DNA from: Cucumis sativus
Taxonomy: Eukaryota; Streptophyta; Magnoliopsida; Cucurbitales; Cucurbitaceae
NCBI RefSeq assembly: GCF_000004075.3
Contig: NC_026659.2
Coordinates: forward strand, 15,890,272 to 15,954,271
Length of the DNA stretch: 64,000 nucleotides
Direction: 5' to 3'
The position numbers were made by a program, and so were the translations under genes. Positions within the stretch are counted from its first letter, which is position 1; each line of letters opens with the position of its first letter. Below, piece after piece: positions 39,336-50,876 of this stretch. The notes under the pieces are model-generated. The model searched no databases. It saw only the letters and a program-made list of their open reading frames with translations, and had not been told where the DNA came from.

Positions 39336-39489
39336 CAAAACCTAAGAAGCACGAACACCGACACGAGATACGACACACCAGTTTTTTAACATATAGGATA
39401 CAACATGCATAGGACACGACATGCAGAGGACACGTTCTTTTTTTAATTTTTTTGGTAGGTAGTTGGAGTAAAGGAGCCACTAACCTATC

Positions 39490-40146
39490 AAAACGGACTG
39501 CAATATTCCTCCACCACTGTTTCTTGCTTGATTATGAGAAATTGCCCACAAACTGAACCTTGGCATGATGAGCCAAATCGGATCAACAATCTTTGTTTCA
39601 TATCATTCCAATTCAAAATTGGTTCTCGTTTGTCTGTGGCTTGGTACCAATTGAGAGCCGCTGCTTTGAAGCTAATACTCCGCTGCTTTGAAGCTAATGA
39701 CTGTCACTGTTAATTTTTTGGAATCAGTAAGTTTATGGATTTGTAAGTAACGATCGGATTCATTGAATACTGACATCTCAAACTTGTTTAATTTGCTATG
39801 ATCCTGTTCACCCTCATTATTGTCTGAATGCATTGCTCCTATAGCCATAAATAGGTTCCACTGTGTTTGCCACTGTCGTATTCTTAATTTCCTCATTCGA
39901 TTCCGAATTGGAAGGGCGATCTGACAATCCAACACCAGAAACTAGAGAAGCCAATAATGTTTGAGTGTCATCTGCATTCCTTCGTTGTTGTTCCAACTGT
40001 GCTATAAGGATAAAGCGTTGAACAATCTTAAGCAAGTGCAAGCAGCGTTTCTTCAATTTGTGGTAACTTCTGAACATCCTGGCAATTTCAAAATCAGTTA
40101 CGCCTAACCGTTCTTCAATTTTCTTCTGTGCCACCTTTCCTATCAT
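39490..40146 (-). mobile_element. Ty3/gypsy gag remnant
   Basis: The minus-strand frame starts with ATG at 40146 (MIGKVAQKKIEERLG), 13 bp downstream of a primer-binding site. It continues in two frames, with a shift near 39840-39930, into the gag core FEMSVFNESDRYLQIHKL, KKLTVTVISFKA and then ALNWYQ-like and RFGSSC-like phrases down to about 39490. The gag core pattern (F.G.....W.......F........K....A...L.G.AL.WYQ) is typical of plant Ty3/gypsy elements. A 22-bp-period duplication (39658-39698) interrupts it. No pol is attached. Confidence 0.7.
39658..39698 (-). repeat. 19-bp direct repeat, 22-bp period, in gag
   Basis: CCGCTGCTTTGAAGCTAAT at 39658 recurs exactly at 39680, breaking the gag frame. 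Confidence 0.92.
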
Positions 40147-40158
40147 CCCCAGGTTGAG

Positions 40159-40171
40159 GGCTCTTATACCA
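40159..40171 (-). promoter_or_regulatory. tRNA-iMet primer-binding site of the gypsy element
   Basis: The minus strand reads TGGTATAAGAGCC, matching 12 of 13 bases of the initiator-Met primer-binding site TGGTATCAGAGCC. It lies just upstream of the gag start, where a 5' LTR should end. Confidence 0.75.
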
Positions 40172-40560
40172 GTATGATAGTTACTAAAGTAAAGTTCTTC
40201 TATTATAGATAATTTACTATTACATAGACCATTCCTCCCACACGAGAGAAACCCAAACACTTCAAACTAAAAGACTGTCTACCCATCTGCTAACTTAACT
40301 TCTTATTTAAACACATAACATAGCAACGGTAACATAACTTCCTTCATAACCAACTACTAACCACCTGAAGACTGAAACTAGTCAAGATAAATGCCCAAAA
40401 CTACCCAAGATAATCATTCTTACTGTTGGATGATTCTCCCAACTCAATAATAACTACTTCTTTGCCCTTTTTGCCCCTGCGAGCATACTGATGTATAATC
40501 AGTGGCCTATCAAATACATTTTGCTTTTTATTTTATCTAGAGCCTCTTTAAAGCTTGGAT
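40172..40560 (-). mobile_element. Possible 5' LTR of the gypsy gag element
   Basis: By position, the sequence upstream of the primer-binding site should be the 5' LTR. It ends TATCATAC next to the site. The outer boundary is a guess because no second LTR copy is present to compare. Confidence 0.3.
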
Positions 40561-42174
40561 TACGTCTTATGTGGTTTTCTATGTACTTGGCGCCAGGATA
40601 ATACTATTGTTCAGAAATGTATTTGACATCCTAACAGAACCAAGATCATAACATAGAAAAGTTTGCCTTTCAAGCTTGATATAAGTAAACAAAAATATAC
40701 ACATTCTTACCTTCTTATTATTATTAATATTCGTGCATAGAAAATTCGATCATAATATTGCTTTAATTGGTAGAATTTTGTTATCTTAGTGCTCTTTTAT
40801 GTCTTTTTCCTTTGCCACTCAGATCAGAAATTGCGTGGAGGGATGCAAAATATGCTCAAATATATGAGTACCTTCGGGAAGAGTACGAGGTCACCCAGCG
40901 CTTTGGGAATCTAGATTTCAAATTGAAGTTTGTGGAGGTAATTTCATTCTATTCCATTCATTCCTTCAAAGTGGTTTTTTCCGTATAGTTGAGCCTCTTC
41001 TCTTGAACGTTCTTCTTAAATATCGTGGCAATAGCCAACTTGAAAGCAATATTATCTATTTTTGGTTATATGCAATGGAAAATGTGTTGAGAGGACGTGT
41101 AACCTCGTGAAAACTTTCGTATTTTCTTTAGTATTCTTTTTAAGGGAAAGAAAACCAATTTATACTAAATGTTGTATTAACTAAATCTCTCAACTTTCAC
41201 AAGTGAATGAATTTAAATCCTTCATTCTTATTTCATTTTAAAATCGTTAAATCGTTAATGCATAATATTCACACATGTACAAGGCTTTAAATTCAAGGAT
41301 TGGAACGTATTAAATCAAATGGATACTAGCAGCTTCTGATTAATTTTATTGGTTTTATCATATTCTTGTCCACTCTTTCTTCACTTATTTAGAAAAAGTT
41401 ACATAACAACTTTTCCTACTGCTTCGGTAGAATTTTAGGAAAAGAATTTTTTTATTTAACAGTTTGGATGGTGGATATTATTTCGTGGGTATGAGCATTA
41501 TTATCCCTGGACATTTAGATCCCAATGTTCAAGAATTAAATGTTTATTTTTTTTAAAGAAGAAGAATAAAAAAAATTAAAATATTGACATCAATATTCTA
41601 ATCCGTGGTGAAGGGACGTGGTCCTATCAAAAGCTAGCTACTATTGTAGGAGAATCAATTCATAGTTCTTCAAGGAGTGAAGTTTTGAGGACTCTCTTTA
41701 TTTAATTAGTTTAGAATGTTTCTTTAAGAAATTGGTTCTGCTAAATTGTTTCCAAGTGTTTGTGCTGTCCATCTGAAGTTTGTGTATTCTGAAGCTGACC
41801 CAAAATAATGCAAATGAAATCAGGGAGTGGTGTGTGTTCCTTTTCCAAAAGCCGAGCTAAGGAAAAAATAATCAACATTCTCATTGTGATTTCCTTATTT
41901 AAATCTTTAACCTAGATTCTTCCACTTATATCATACTCACTGGAAGGAGGTTCTTTTACTTTTATGGAAATGATATTTCTTGAGATAGAACAGTGTTTAA
42001 TTCTTCTCTAATAAATTTGCACCTTCCTTGCAGCATAACATTCATTTTCTTCAAGAAGTCCTCCAGAATAGGAAATCAGATCTCTTGGAATGGTGCATCA
42101 TTGGCCTATTGAGCATTGAAAACATTATATCATTATATGAGATTGTTAAGGATTCAACTCCCATGCAACTCTGA

Positions 42175-43479
42175 TTTGCCAGCGTCGCGGATGCAATTTT
42201 TGATCTGCAATTAGTAAAGTCTAATTTTGTTTTTTGTTGTACTAATTATTTTATCATAAAGATAATAATCTGATTTTCTTATATTTTTATTTGATCCTCC
42301 AGCTCTCCATATTACATTATGCTCATGTTGTCTTACATTATTGCATTATATATATAGATGCGCATAAACATACAACTATTGTAACTCGAACAAAATTCAG
42401 TTGGAGAAATTCATTACTATTTTACCTTCTAGTTTTCTTTTATGTAAATAACTATTGAAAAGTTTCCTAAAGTATGTTGATGTTGAGCCATAGCAAGTAC
42501 TTTTAGAAGATGCAACTTATTCTCTCTAGGGAGAGATTCTTGAAACTGATCACAGATACAAAATTGTGTACATTTACAATAAGTTTAGGAATATTGTAAT
42601 AGGTAGCAAAATAAGTTGAGATATTTTGCAAATGTGTCTTCCAGATTTCTACTATTGCAAATATGAGAAAGAATTCAAGTTATGATTTTGGTTATTTCTT
42701 TATATCCATTTATCTTCTTGATGAACCTAAACAAAGTTCCTACTTTCTCTTTTTTTTTTTTTTTTCCATTTGCATGCATGATCTTTTTCTCCTCTCAACA
42801 TTTTTCTTCTTCGCAAGTGTGGTCTCAATCCTTATTTTCTTTGTCTTGACCATGATCAATAACTCAACTTTGAGGCGGTAGACGGTGTGGTGTTTGAGAA
42901 ATTGTCAAGTGATTTTTATTATCTAATATGAAGTGTATGATAACATTCTTAGATCTATAAATTTACAAATTATTTACATCTGCAAACCTTTTATCAAAAT
43001 AACAATGGACAGCAACAACGAGACAGTCAATTAATACATTATATAGCAAGTCTTCCATTTCGGGGAACAACTAACTATAGTCAAATTCATCACCATCTTC
43101 TCACAATTTCTGCCATTTTACAACAACTCCATAGGTCTTCCGCAACATTCCAAGTCAGTAGCTAATCTTAAGTACAAAAGTTCCTATGAGGGAGGCATAG
43201 TAGCTCTAAAATTTCTCATCCCACAAAAGTGTGTGTTGACGGACGATTAGAGAATTCGTCCAAGGAAAAGACTTAGAATTTTGAGGATTCATCTCAAGTT
43301 CAGTAGAGTTGTAATTTTCCTGTATTTCATTTTATTTGATTGAATTTATTAATGAAATATTTCGTTTATAATCACTTTTTGGTTCACTGTGGTTTACACG
43401 AGATCTTTATAGAGAAATTTAATTTGTGAACTCCAACTTGTATTAATAATGTATTTATGTTGATTTGATGCAATGAGTC
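42175..43479. other. 3' UTR and intergenic DNA
   Basis: It starts with the former 3' UTR of the RRG-like fragment. I see no further gene or repeat apart from poly-pyrimidine runs near 42748-42765. Confidence 0.45.
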
Positions 43480-43900
43480 ATTTGATCTCCTGATTCTCTC
43501 TCACTTAGATGCTTATGCTTGATTTGAGGAAGCAGAGCACGTGACGTTCTTGAAGTTGGAGTCTTGAAAGAAAGTTTGTATCTTCAAATGAAGGGAACTC
43601 CAGTATCTATAGAGTTCTTTAGTGGCTTTTATGAACTTGAGTCTGGTTGATTTATGGACCAGAGCTAAATTAAATTTATTTTTTTGGCTCGATTGAATTT
43701 TAGTCTTAACCGAGTAAATAATATTAATTAAACTAAAATAATTAATTTGATCCAAACATGTGTATCATCCAAATTAACAAATTTATATTTTTTTTCAATT
43801 TTAATTTGGGACACATGTCAATTTTTAATTAGTCTTGAATTCAACGATAATGCGTGATTGATCTAAAATTTTTTATTCTACAACTATAATAGTATTGGGG
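43480..43900 (-). repeat. Dispersed repeat family, copy C
   Basis: It shares its block order with 34240-34760 (copy B) and its left 100 bp with 10960-11075 (copy A, opposite strand). The block GACACATGTCAATTTTTAAT near 43808 is a clear marker. No open frame spans it. Confidence 0.6.
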
Positions 43901-44240
43901 AATTGCCAAAAATAGGCCAAAAATGGGGTAGAAAAAGAGTTTTAGGATTGATTGTAAAAAAGTTGAGATTTAGGACAAATTTTGGGTAGAGGGATTTAAA
44001 CCCGAGACCTCTTGGTTCTAAGTACATACATACAGGCGTTAGTTGAGCTTGGTTGACAATTTCTATACTTTTTTAAGTAACAAATAATTGGAGAAATTTT
44101 GTGGCTATATTTATGATTTTTCTCAAAGAACTTAAGGATCTTTATTTCCATTTCTATATATTGTGGGAATTTTTGCAGACATTGATATGGGTGAAACAAA
44201 GAAAGTAACCGAACAAACTAATATTGGACAGTTGGAGTTC

Positions 44241-44297
44241 AGCCCTGCACGACCCTTTGACAAAGCCCTGCACGACCCTTTGACAAAGCCCTGCAGC
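44241..44297 (+). repeat. 23-bp minisatellite, about 2.5 units
   Basis: AGCCCTGCACGACCCTTTGA plus CAA at 44241 repeats exactly at 44264; a third partial unit starts at 44287. It is GC-rich compared with its surroundings. Confidence 0.95.
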
Positions 44298-47254
44298 CCT
44301 TCCCTCACTTCTAGCCACCATTGTCCATTGTTCACACCTAACACAACCTAGTGGTAGCATGTCACTTCCTCCTTGCCAGCCAGTTCACCCCAGCCTGTAG
44401 GTCAGTCAGCCTGTTATAAAAGAAAAAAAGTCAATTTTTATGTTCTCCCCCAACCGACAGTGAGCTTCACGGTGACATCTATTCTAATCTACACTGACTT
44501 TCACCCTACTTCGACCACAACCAGACTTTCATAGTTAATAGGGTGGTAATTTTGCTGGTTTCGACATTATGTACATGCATGAGTTTAATCACCCCTCCCT
44601 CCTCTTTTCCTTTTCAGTTATGAGATTAAAGTGAGGGAATGACAAGAGAAGATCATGAACCAACGAAAATTACAGGTAATTATTGTTTTTCTTTTTTTCC
44701 TTAACTCTTTTTAGCCTTTGGAAATATTTAGCAAAGAACTCATGTATGATCTGCATTGAGACTGTTCTTGAGTTGCTTTCATCAGACAAGTTTATGAAGT
44801 TCTTGTTGTTGGTTTGTCATGATTTTGTTTCAATTTTTCTGGGAAACTAAGAGTTGTTACTCTTGATTTTTTTTCGAGTATTTCTCAGTCTAAGAGTAAT
44901 TTATCACTAAGCACATGATTTTGTTGGTAACATGCAAGATACAACCTGAATGGAATATCAAATACCATAATGTATTTGTCAGATCATGCAAGACAACTAT
45001 ACAAGCAGATAATTATGCTTATAGTAGCAATCGGCAATAAAATTATTTTTAAAATTTATTTCAGTGTTCTAATTACCTTGTTATCCTAATTCCTATCTTC
45101 TTTCGCCTTGCAGATGTGTTGAAATTTGTTGTCAGAATCTGTTTGAATGATGAACTTCATGCATACAATTGTTGTGGTTGTCACAACTGGAATCTATTAA
45201 ACAAAATCAAATACTTGATAATAACTACCTCTCCACACTGTTATGTTTCTTGTTTTTTCGTTTTCAATAATTTGATCGGTTTTAGACTTTTGATTTATTT
45301 TCAATTAGAAGTAAATGAATGAAGGAAAAAGATAACAGAAAAAGTTGATTTTACTTTTACTATCATTTTCCTATGCTTTTTAGTTTATGGGGATAGATAT
45401 TTGTTGGTGTTCCTTTTCTTAAGTTAGAAGAAAAAAGTTGGGGCATAACTTTACATGGACAATCAAGTCATTTTTTTTCTTAATTTGTGTCTTTTATAGC
45501 TAAAAGAAGAAAACTTAAGAATTACATATAAGTAGTATAAAGTCCTAATATAAGCTTGATAAAAAAATTTCCTTTAATTTTTACTCTGTTTATAAACTTA
45601 TGAGGTTACAAATTGCAATATATTTTCTAATACCATATTATGAATAATTTGGATAGCTGGTTGTGTTTGAAAACTGTATCTTCTTCCATCGTCATTGGTT
45701 TATCGTTGCTTTCTTTTCATTTTTGTTAAATTTCAACAAATATCAAGTTGATGTGACTTTTATTGTAGGATATGGGTAATGTTTACAATTTCAAGGATTA
45801 GAACTTTTCGTTTATGTTGTTTATCAGACCTTCTATACATCTCTACAATTATATGATCTTTATGGTGAATACATTGTGCAAGGCCGTATATTATAAGATC
45901 AATACTGTTTTTTAAAGGAAAGAAAAATATATAATGTGCTACACACCAAATTTTCTTCAAAGAAAAAAAAACAAATTAAATATATTCCATACTTTCTTTT
46001 TGTAGTTTGTGATCCTAGCTAAACTCAGGTTAAAGAGTTATGTTTATATTTGTATATTTGAATGGAGTTAATTGCAAATACAACGATTAGATACAAAATA
46101 TTTGCATATGTAACACATATTGTATTGCTAATATAAATATATCACTCATAGAATTTGCTATAATTATACTTGTTTAAACATACTAATACACACTTAATCT
46201 TCTTAGTTCAATAATGGTATGGAGTGGAACAAACTTCCTACGTTAGGATAAAAGGGTCACACAAATTACCTTCGTAGTAAACTTACTTTTGACATTATTC
46301 ATTTAACTTAGGGTAAGTATAATGGATTAGCAATTTTATGAATAATAATTAAGTATATAACAATATCTTTTAAAAATTGTAAATGTAGCAAAATATATTT
46401 GTGATAGATTTATATCGTTAATAGACTCTTATGGCTTATAAGCGAATGACATATGTGATTTAAAATAACTGCAGCAATTAGTTTAAAATGTTGTTATATA
46501 TCTACGAATTTCTTAATTGTTATATTCATTTGTCATTAGTTGTATTTAAAAGGGATGACCAGAAAAACATTAAAACAAGAGGTTTACTTTTGATAAAAGA
46601 AAATTTTAAATTTAAATTGCTAAAATAGCAAAATGTGCATGTCTAAGTGAAAATTATTCAACAATAATCACGGTCGAACTCAAACTCCCAAAAACAATGA
46701 TTACATTTATTCCCTAATTTGCTAATTCATTTTGGATTAGGTTTATTTTTGACAACAATAAAAAAATTGAGGTGTGGAACAATGATATTATAAATGCCAA
46801 AGAGTAGTTAAGATGCAAAATATAAATTTATATTTGCAATATTAGGTCAAAATGAATGATAATTTAGTTAGATTTTTGTCAAATAAATAAAAATGTGAAC
46901 CATACCAAAAGCAAATATAGATGCTTTTTTTTATTGAATTTTCATAGAATAAATAATAAAAAAAAGTAGAAAATATTTGCCTTTTAACTTTTTCTTTTTT
47001 AATTTTCATAGAAAATATTTAATCCAAAAATTAAACAAACTAAAAAAAGCTTCTCTCAATTTTCTTTTCCCTCTTCTTCAACCTCAACGGTCTCTTTTAT
47101 TTCAAATTTCTTTCCCCTTTTTCTTCTCCATCGGTTTACTCTGCCTCTCATCTCCCCTTCTCTTCTTCGTCTTCCTCAAACCCTGCGATTTCCTATCTCT
47201 CAAATTCCGTTTCGCTCTTCCTATACCTCCAAAATTTCGCTCTTCCTCTCTAAC
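44298..47254. other. Intergenic DNA
   Basis: No coding exon is supported. AT-rich sequence predominates, with a short cucurbit-type repeat phrase (GTGATAGATTTATATCGTTAATAGAC and similar) near 46390-46440. The CT-rich stretch 47050-47250 resembles the leader of the kinesin-12 gene whose first exon follows. Confidence 0.5.
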
Positions 47255-47886
47255 GTGAAGCAGCCAAGAAACTCTATCTTGCGACATACCCATCTCGTCG
47301 ATCCACCACTTTCTTCTTCTTCTAGCCTTAACGGTGCCGAAATCAAGGGCGGCAGACCCCCTCGGAAACCCAAGTCTTCCAAAGAAAATTCTCCACCGTC
47401 AGATCGGTTTTCGATTCCAAATCCTGAAGAGCCCGCTTCCACCTAGGCCTCCCTCTTCTAACCCGACCGTTCCTGAGAGTTCGCTATCACATACTGCTTT
47501 TACCTGCAATCCCGATCCAAGGTAATGCTAAAATAATGTTGCTAATATCTGGAATATGGTATTACTGAATTTAGTAAAAATAAATAAATAAATAAATAAA
47601 AGAAGTATACCTGTAACAACTAACAGTTGTGAGCACTGTCGGAAAAAGGCAATGAATTTGTAAATCGAAGTGCAGATAGTTCTGTTGTTTAGGATGGAAA
47701 AGCATGAGTATCACGTTTCTATATTCAACGGACTGGTACTTGTAAAATTTAGGCTCATAATCATTTTATTGTGCAGAGACTGGCAGATGGTTTAAGTAGC
47801 TGGTTCCGGAGGCAGAAGCTAACAGGTGCAGCTGGGGAGCGCTTGAAGGAAGCACGCAATATCAACCGATCACTCTCACAACTCGG
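47255..47886 (+). pseudogene. Kinesin-12 (PAKRP1/KIN-12-like) 5' fragment
   Basis: Exon 1 (47255-47521) begins GTGAAGCAG where family members begin ATGAAGCA, so the start codon appears lost. It reads KQPRNSILR, then PPRKPKSSKENSPPSD, and after a frame change near 47420 continues LKSPLPPRPPSSNP, the typical low-complexity N-terminus of KIN-12. The first frame stops at 47443-47445. A second exon piece (about 47777-47886) carries the motor-domain phrase QKLTGAAGERLKEARNINRS and ends SLSQLG at a GT donor, but the bases before it (equivalent to DLAGSER) are damaged. The exons expected between the two pieces are absent. KIN-12 proteins guide the phragmoplast in cell division; this copy cannot encode one. 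Confidence 0.72.
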
Positions 47887-47951
47887 GTAACCGATCAAAA
47901 CTATTGGGAGATATTTCAAATTTCATTTAAGCAGTGATCTTTCCAATGATT

Positions 47952-48766
47952 TTTTTCTTTATTTATTTTGTAATGTCAATTAGTTGGCTAATTATTTATC
48001 AGAATGCTTGTTGATATCGCTGCATGTTTTATTTTGTAATGTTTGTACTTTTTAGTTGTGATTTGTGAATATGCTAGGATTGATTTGATTTGCTCTTCTG
48101 ACTGTTAAGATCGGAATGATGTTGCTCATCTGAAAGAAGGCAGCATCATGTGCTTGAAGACTTGTGGAGTATGGAGAGTGAATGGTCAAATTTGAGGAAT
48201 CGTATCTGCTGGCTTTGTAGTCCAAACAGGTTGTCTGGCTAACTTTCTTTTTCTCATTTTCAACCAATTAGGATAGCTGTCATGTTTTTTGAATTCCTTG
48301 CCATTCTTGAGTAGTAACTTCGCATTTGTTTATTAAAAGGTTTTAATTAAGATTATGGTGTTCATAACTTTGTAGTGTCACACTAAATAACTTAAAAGAG
48401 TTAGTTTGACAGTTGACAAACATGATAGTAATGTGATAGTGAGTGCAAGGGTAAAAAGAGCTGCTTCTGTTGGGTTAAAGGGATGTTTGTATTTTTTAGT
48501 GTGATGTGTTTTGTTTTCAAGTTCGTTAGTAGACGTATTACTTAATTGAGCATTTTGATACCATAGCCAGTGTAGGGGAAGATGAATGGAGGGTGCTATG
48601 AGACTAGTTAAGACTTATATGTATCCTAATTTTAGTAATATATAAAATTGAGAGAATTTCCTTTGATTTTCAGGAACAAGGATGAATAATCAATGAAAAG
48701 GTTTATCCATGCAAGCTTCAAACCAAAGTCAAGGATGTCGATCCTTCCAGGGGAGTCCAAAGTTCC
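47952..48766 (+). repeat. 0.82-kb segmental duplication, copy 1
   Basis: It matches 52276-53099 in the same orientation, with by eye about 14 substitutions and a few small indels over 815 bp (about 98% identity). It lies between the kinesin fragment and the UPL6 exons and runs to within 70 bp of the first of them. Confidence 0.92.
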
Positions 48767-48833
48767 AAGATTGTTTATCCATGCATCATTTTGTCGATCT
48801 ACTAAGATTAAATTGTCTCGTTGTAGTTGCAAG

Positions 48834-50385
48834 ACTGGAACAATAGACGGCAGTTTACACCACCCAGTGACTTCCATGCTGACGCGATGAATGATTATTT
48901 CATTTCTCAGGTAATTGTTCTCAATGAATGTTTTGGTTCTAACGACCTGCTATCTGATCGTAATTCTAATTATTTACTTGGCCTTGTTTCTTTGTAGGCA
49001 GTGATAGAAAATACCAGAGCAAATGATATACACAAGCGAGTTCCCTTTTTAGTACCGCTTACTAGCAGGGTTAAGATTTTCACTGTAAGCAAGTTATTTT
49101 TTTGGTTTCCTTATCCACAATATTGAATTTCTTGGATGACTGTTAGTTATAGAAATATGTAAGATATTTTTTATTTATGGTTACTTTCTCTATAACTCAT
49201 TTCACAGACACAACTAGCAGCAGCTAGGCAAATGAATGGATCTCTTGCTGTTTTTGCCAGAAACCGGTTTAGAATTCGACGAAATCATATATTGGAAGAT
49301 GCTTTCAGTCAGATGAGTGCATTGTCTGAAGTTGATCTTCGAGGATCGGTAATTTCAGACTTCCATGATTTATGAAAAATGACATTGTTATCTTACTTTT
49401 TTCTATCTTTTTCTTTGCCCTCGTGAAAACGACCCCATCCCTCTTCTGCATCCTATAGTTGCAGAGTTACTTGTAATTGTTTATTAGTTTTTTCTTGTTT
49501 GTGTTGGGTCAATTGCTTCACTTTTCTGCATGCAGATACGTGTGTCTTTTGTTAATGAATTTGGAGTTGAGGAGGCAGGAATTGATGGTGGTGGTATTTT
49601 TAAAGATGTCATGGAGAACATTACACAGGCAGCCTTTGACGTGCAGTATGGTTTATTTAAGGTTATCACGACATTCCTTATTATTAGCATGGCATGGCTT
49701 TGTTAATCCTGTAGTATTATTGGATAACATGAAGCGTGATGAGACAGCCATAGTTGTTTGAAATCGCTTTTCAAAATAAAAATAGTTGTGAGATCACATT
49801 TCATAAAATTTCAGTAATATGTGGGTATGTATTGTTCATTTTTTCTAATATAAGTTATTTTCTGCTTGGTAATCCAGCAAATTGCTGACCATTTGCTCTA
49901 CCCCAATCCTGGTTCGGGAATGATACATGAGCAACATCTCCAGTTTTTCCATTTCCTCGAAGTTCTTTTGGCAAAGGTATGGCCATAATTCCCAATCATA
50001 CATGGAATTTACTTTGGTTGATTAGTTTTTTCTTTTTTTGGATAAGGATATCCTGGTCTTGGCCTTATCATGGAAGATTCTTATATATCTTTCACCCCAT
50101 ACTTTGGTTGAATTTTGGAACATTAATGTATCGCCTGACATTCATAAATACAATGTCATAATTTGAAATCTGCTGTCTTCCTACATTATGCATGTTTTTC
50201 TGTTATTGAAGTTGCTGCCCGGTTGTGCTAAAAGTTCTCAAGCAGTCATGCTAAAAGATCTCAATCACATTAAATGATTTTTGACAGGATGTTGTTGTTT
50301 TACCCTTCTTCTTGTAGGTCATGTTTGAAGTAACTCTTGTTGATATACTTTTTGCAACATTCTTCTTGAGCAAGTTAAAACAGAA
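48834..50385 (+). pseudogene. UPL6-like HECT ubiquitin ligase fragment (HECT N-lobe exons)
   Basis: Six exons with good splice sites: 48834-48910 (DWNNRRQFTPPSDFH), 48998-49084 (FLVPLTSRVKIFT), 49208-49348 (RNRFRIRRNHILEDAF), 49536-49661 (GVEEAGIDGGGIFKDVMENI), 49878-49976 (YPNPGSGMIHEQHLQFFHFL) and 50318-50385 (ATFFLSKLKQK). They are open and match the UPL6 type of plant HECT E3 (Arabidopsis At3g17205) more closely than UPL7. The sequence ends within the HECT N-lobe. The C-lobe with the catalytic cysteine is missing, and a Ty3/gypsy fragment starts about 0.5 kb later. No start codon is attached, so no ligase can be made. One donor (aag|gttatc) is weak. Confidence 0.8.
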
Positions 50386-50876
50386 GTAAGGTTTTTAAAG
50401 ATTTACTGTCTTACTGTTTTGTATTTTGTGCTGATCCACTAATCGTAGTATTGATGGTCATGACAATGACTAGTTGCAAGTTACTTGAATTTTTAGGGTT
50501 CTAAAAATCTTACATTTTATTATGGGTGCACTGCCTACTAATGAGATTGTCAATTGCTAACTTCCAAATGTTGAATTTGGGATTTCCATGCTACATTCAC
50601 TTTCTTGATCTGCAATTACAGAGCTACTCTATACTGGAATAAAGTCTCATCTGAACTGTACATTGCTTTTGATGCTGTAATTGCAAAGCTAGGAAATCTT
50701 TATGTATAATGCCTTTTTTTTTTATCATTTATTAATGAAAATGAGAAGCCTTTTTATAAGCTGGAGATTACAAGAGTTGTTAAACTAACTTGGGGTTGAG
50801 TTAGTTTACTTATAACTAACTCAAGATACAAAATTGTTAATTCAAATAACTAATCCTAAACTATAAAAATGGTAAT

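Larger units (their letters stand above)
37031..42174 (+). pseudogene. 3' half of a RETARDED ROOT GROWTH-like (RMD1/DUF155) gene
   Basis: Three exons, 37031-37182, 40823-40937 and 42034-42174, join in frame to 408 nt (135 residues and stop). They encode DSLVEEFADINRKMEKTG, KANSNLADVILKVGLFER, then SEIAWRDAKYAQIYEYLREE, and the C-terminus HNIHFLQEVLQNRKSDLLEW followed by a hydrophobic segment. This is the C-terminal end of plant RRG/RRL proteins, organelle proteins of the RMD1 family of about 380-400 residues. The DUF155 part and any start codon are absent upstream. The 3.6-kb first intron contains Ty1/copia and Ty3/gypsy remnants on the opposite strand. No stop or frameshift occurs in the retained exons, so the truncation is either recent or the 5' part lies beyond a rearrangement. 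Confidence 0.75.

Noticed and set aside
43980-44035. tRNA B-box-like phrase (GGGATTTAAACCCGAGACC) suggesting a tRNA or SINE
   Set aside because: No acceptor-stem pairing, A box or poly(A)-like tail at the expected spacing; likely chance or part of a dispersed repeat.
48834-50385. Functional HECT ubiquitin ligase gene
   Set aside because: Although the exons are open, the C-lobe with the catalytic cysteine and the start codon are missing and retroelement DNA follows.
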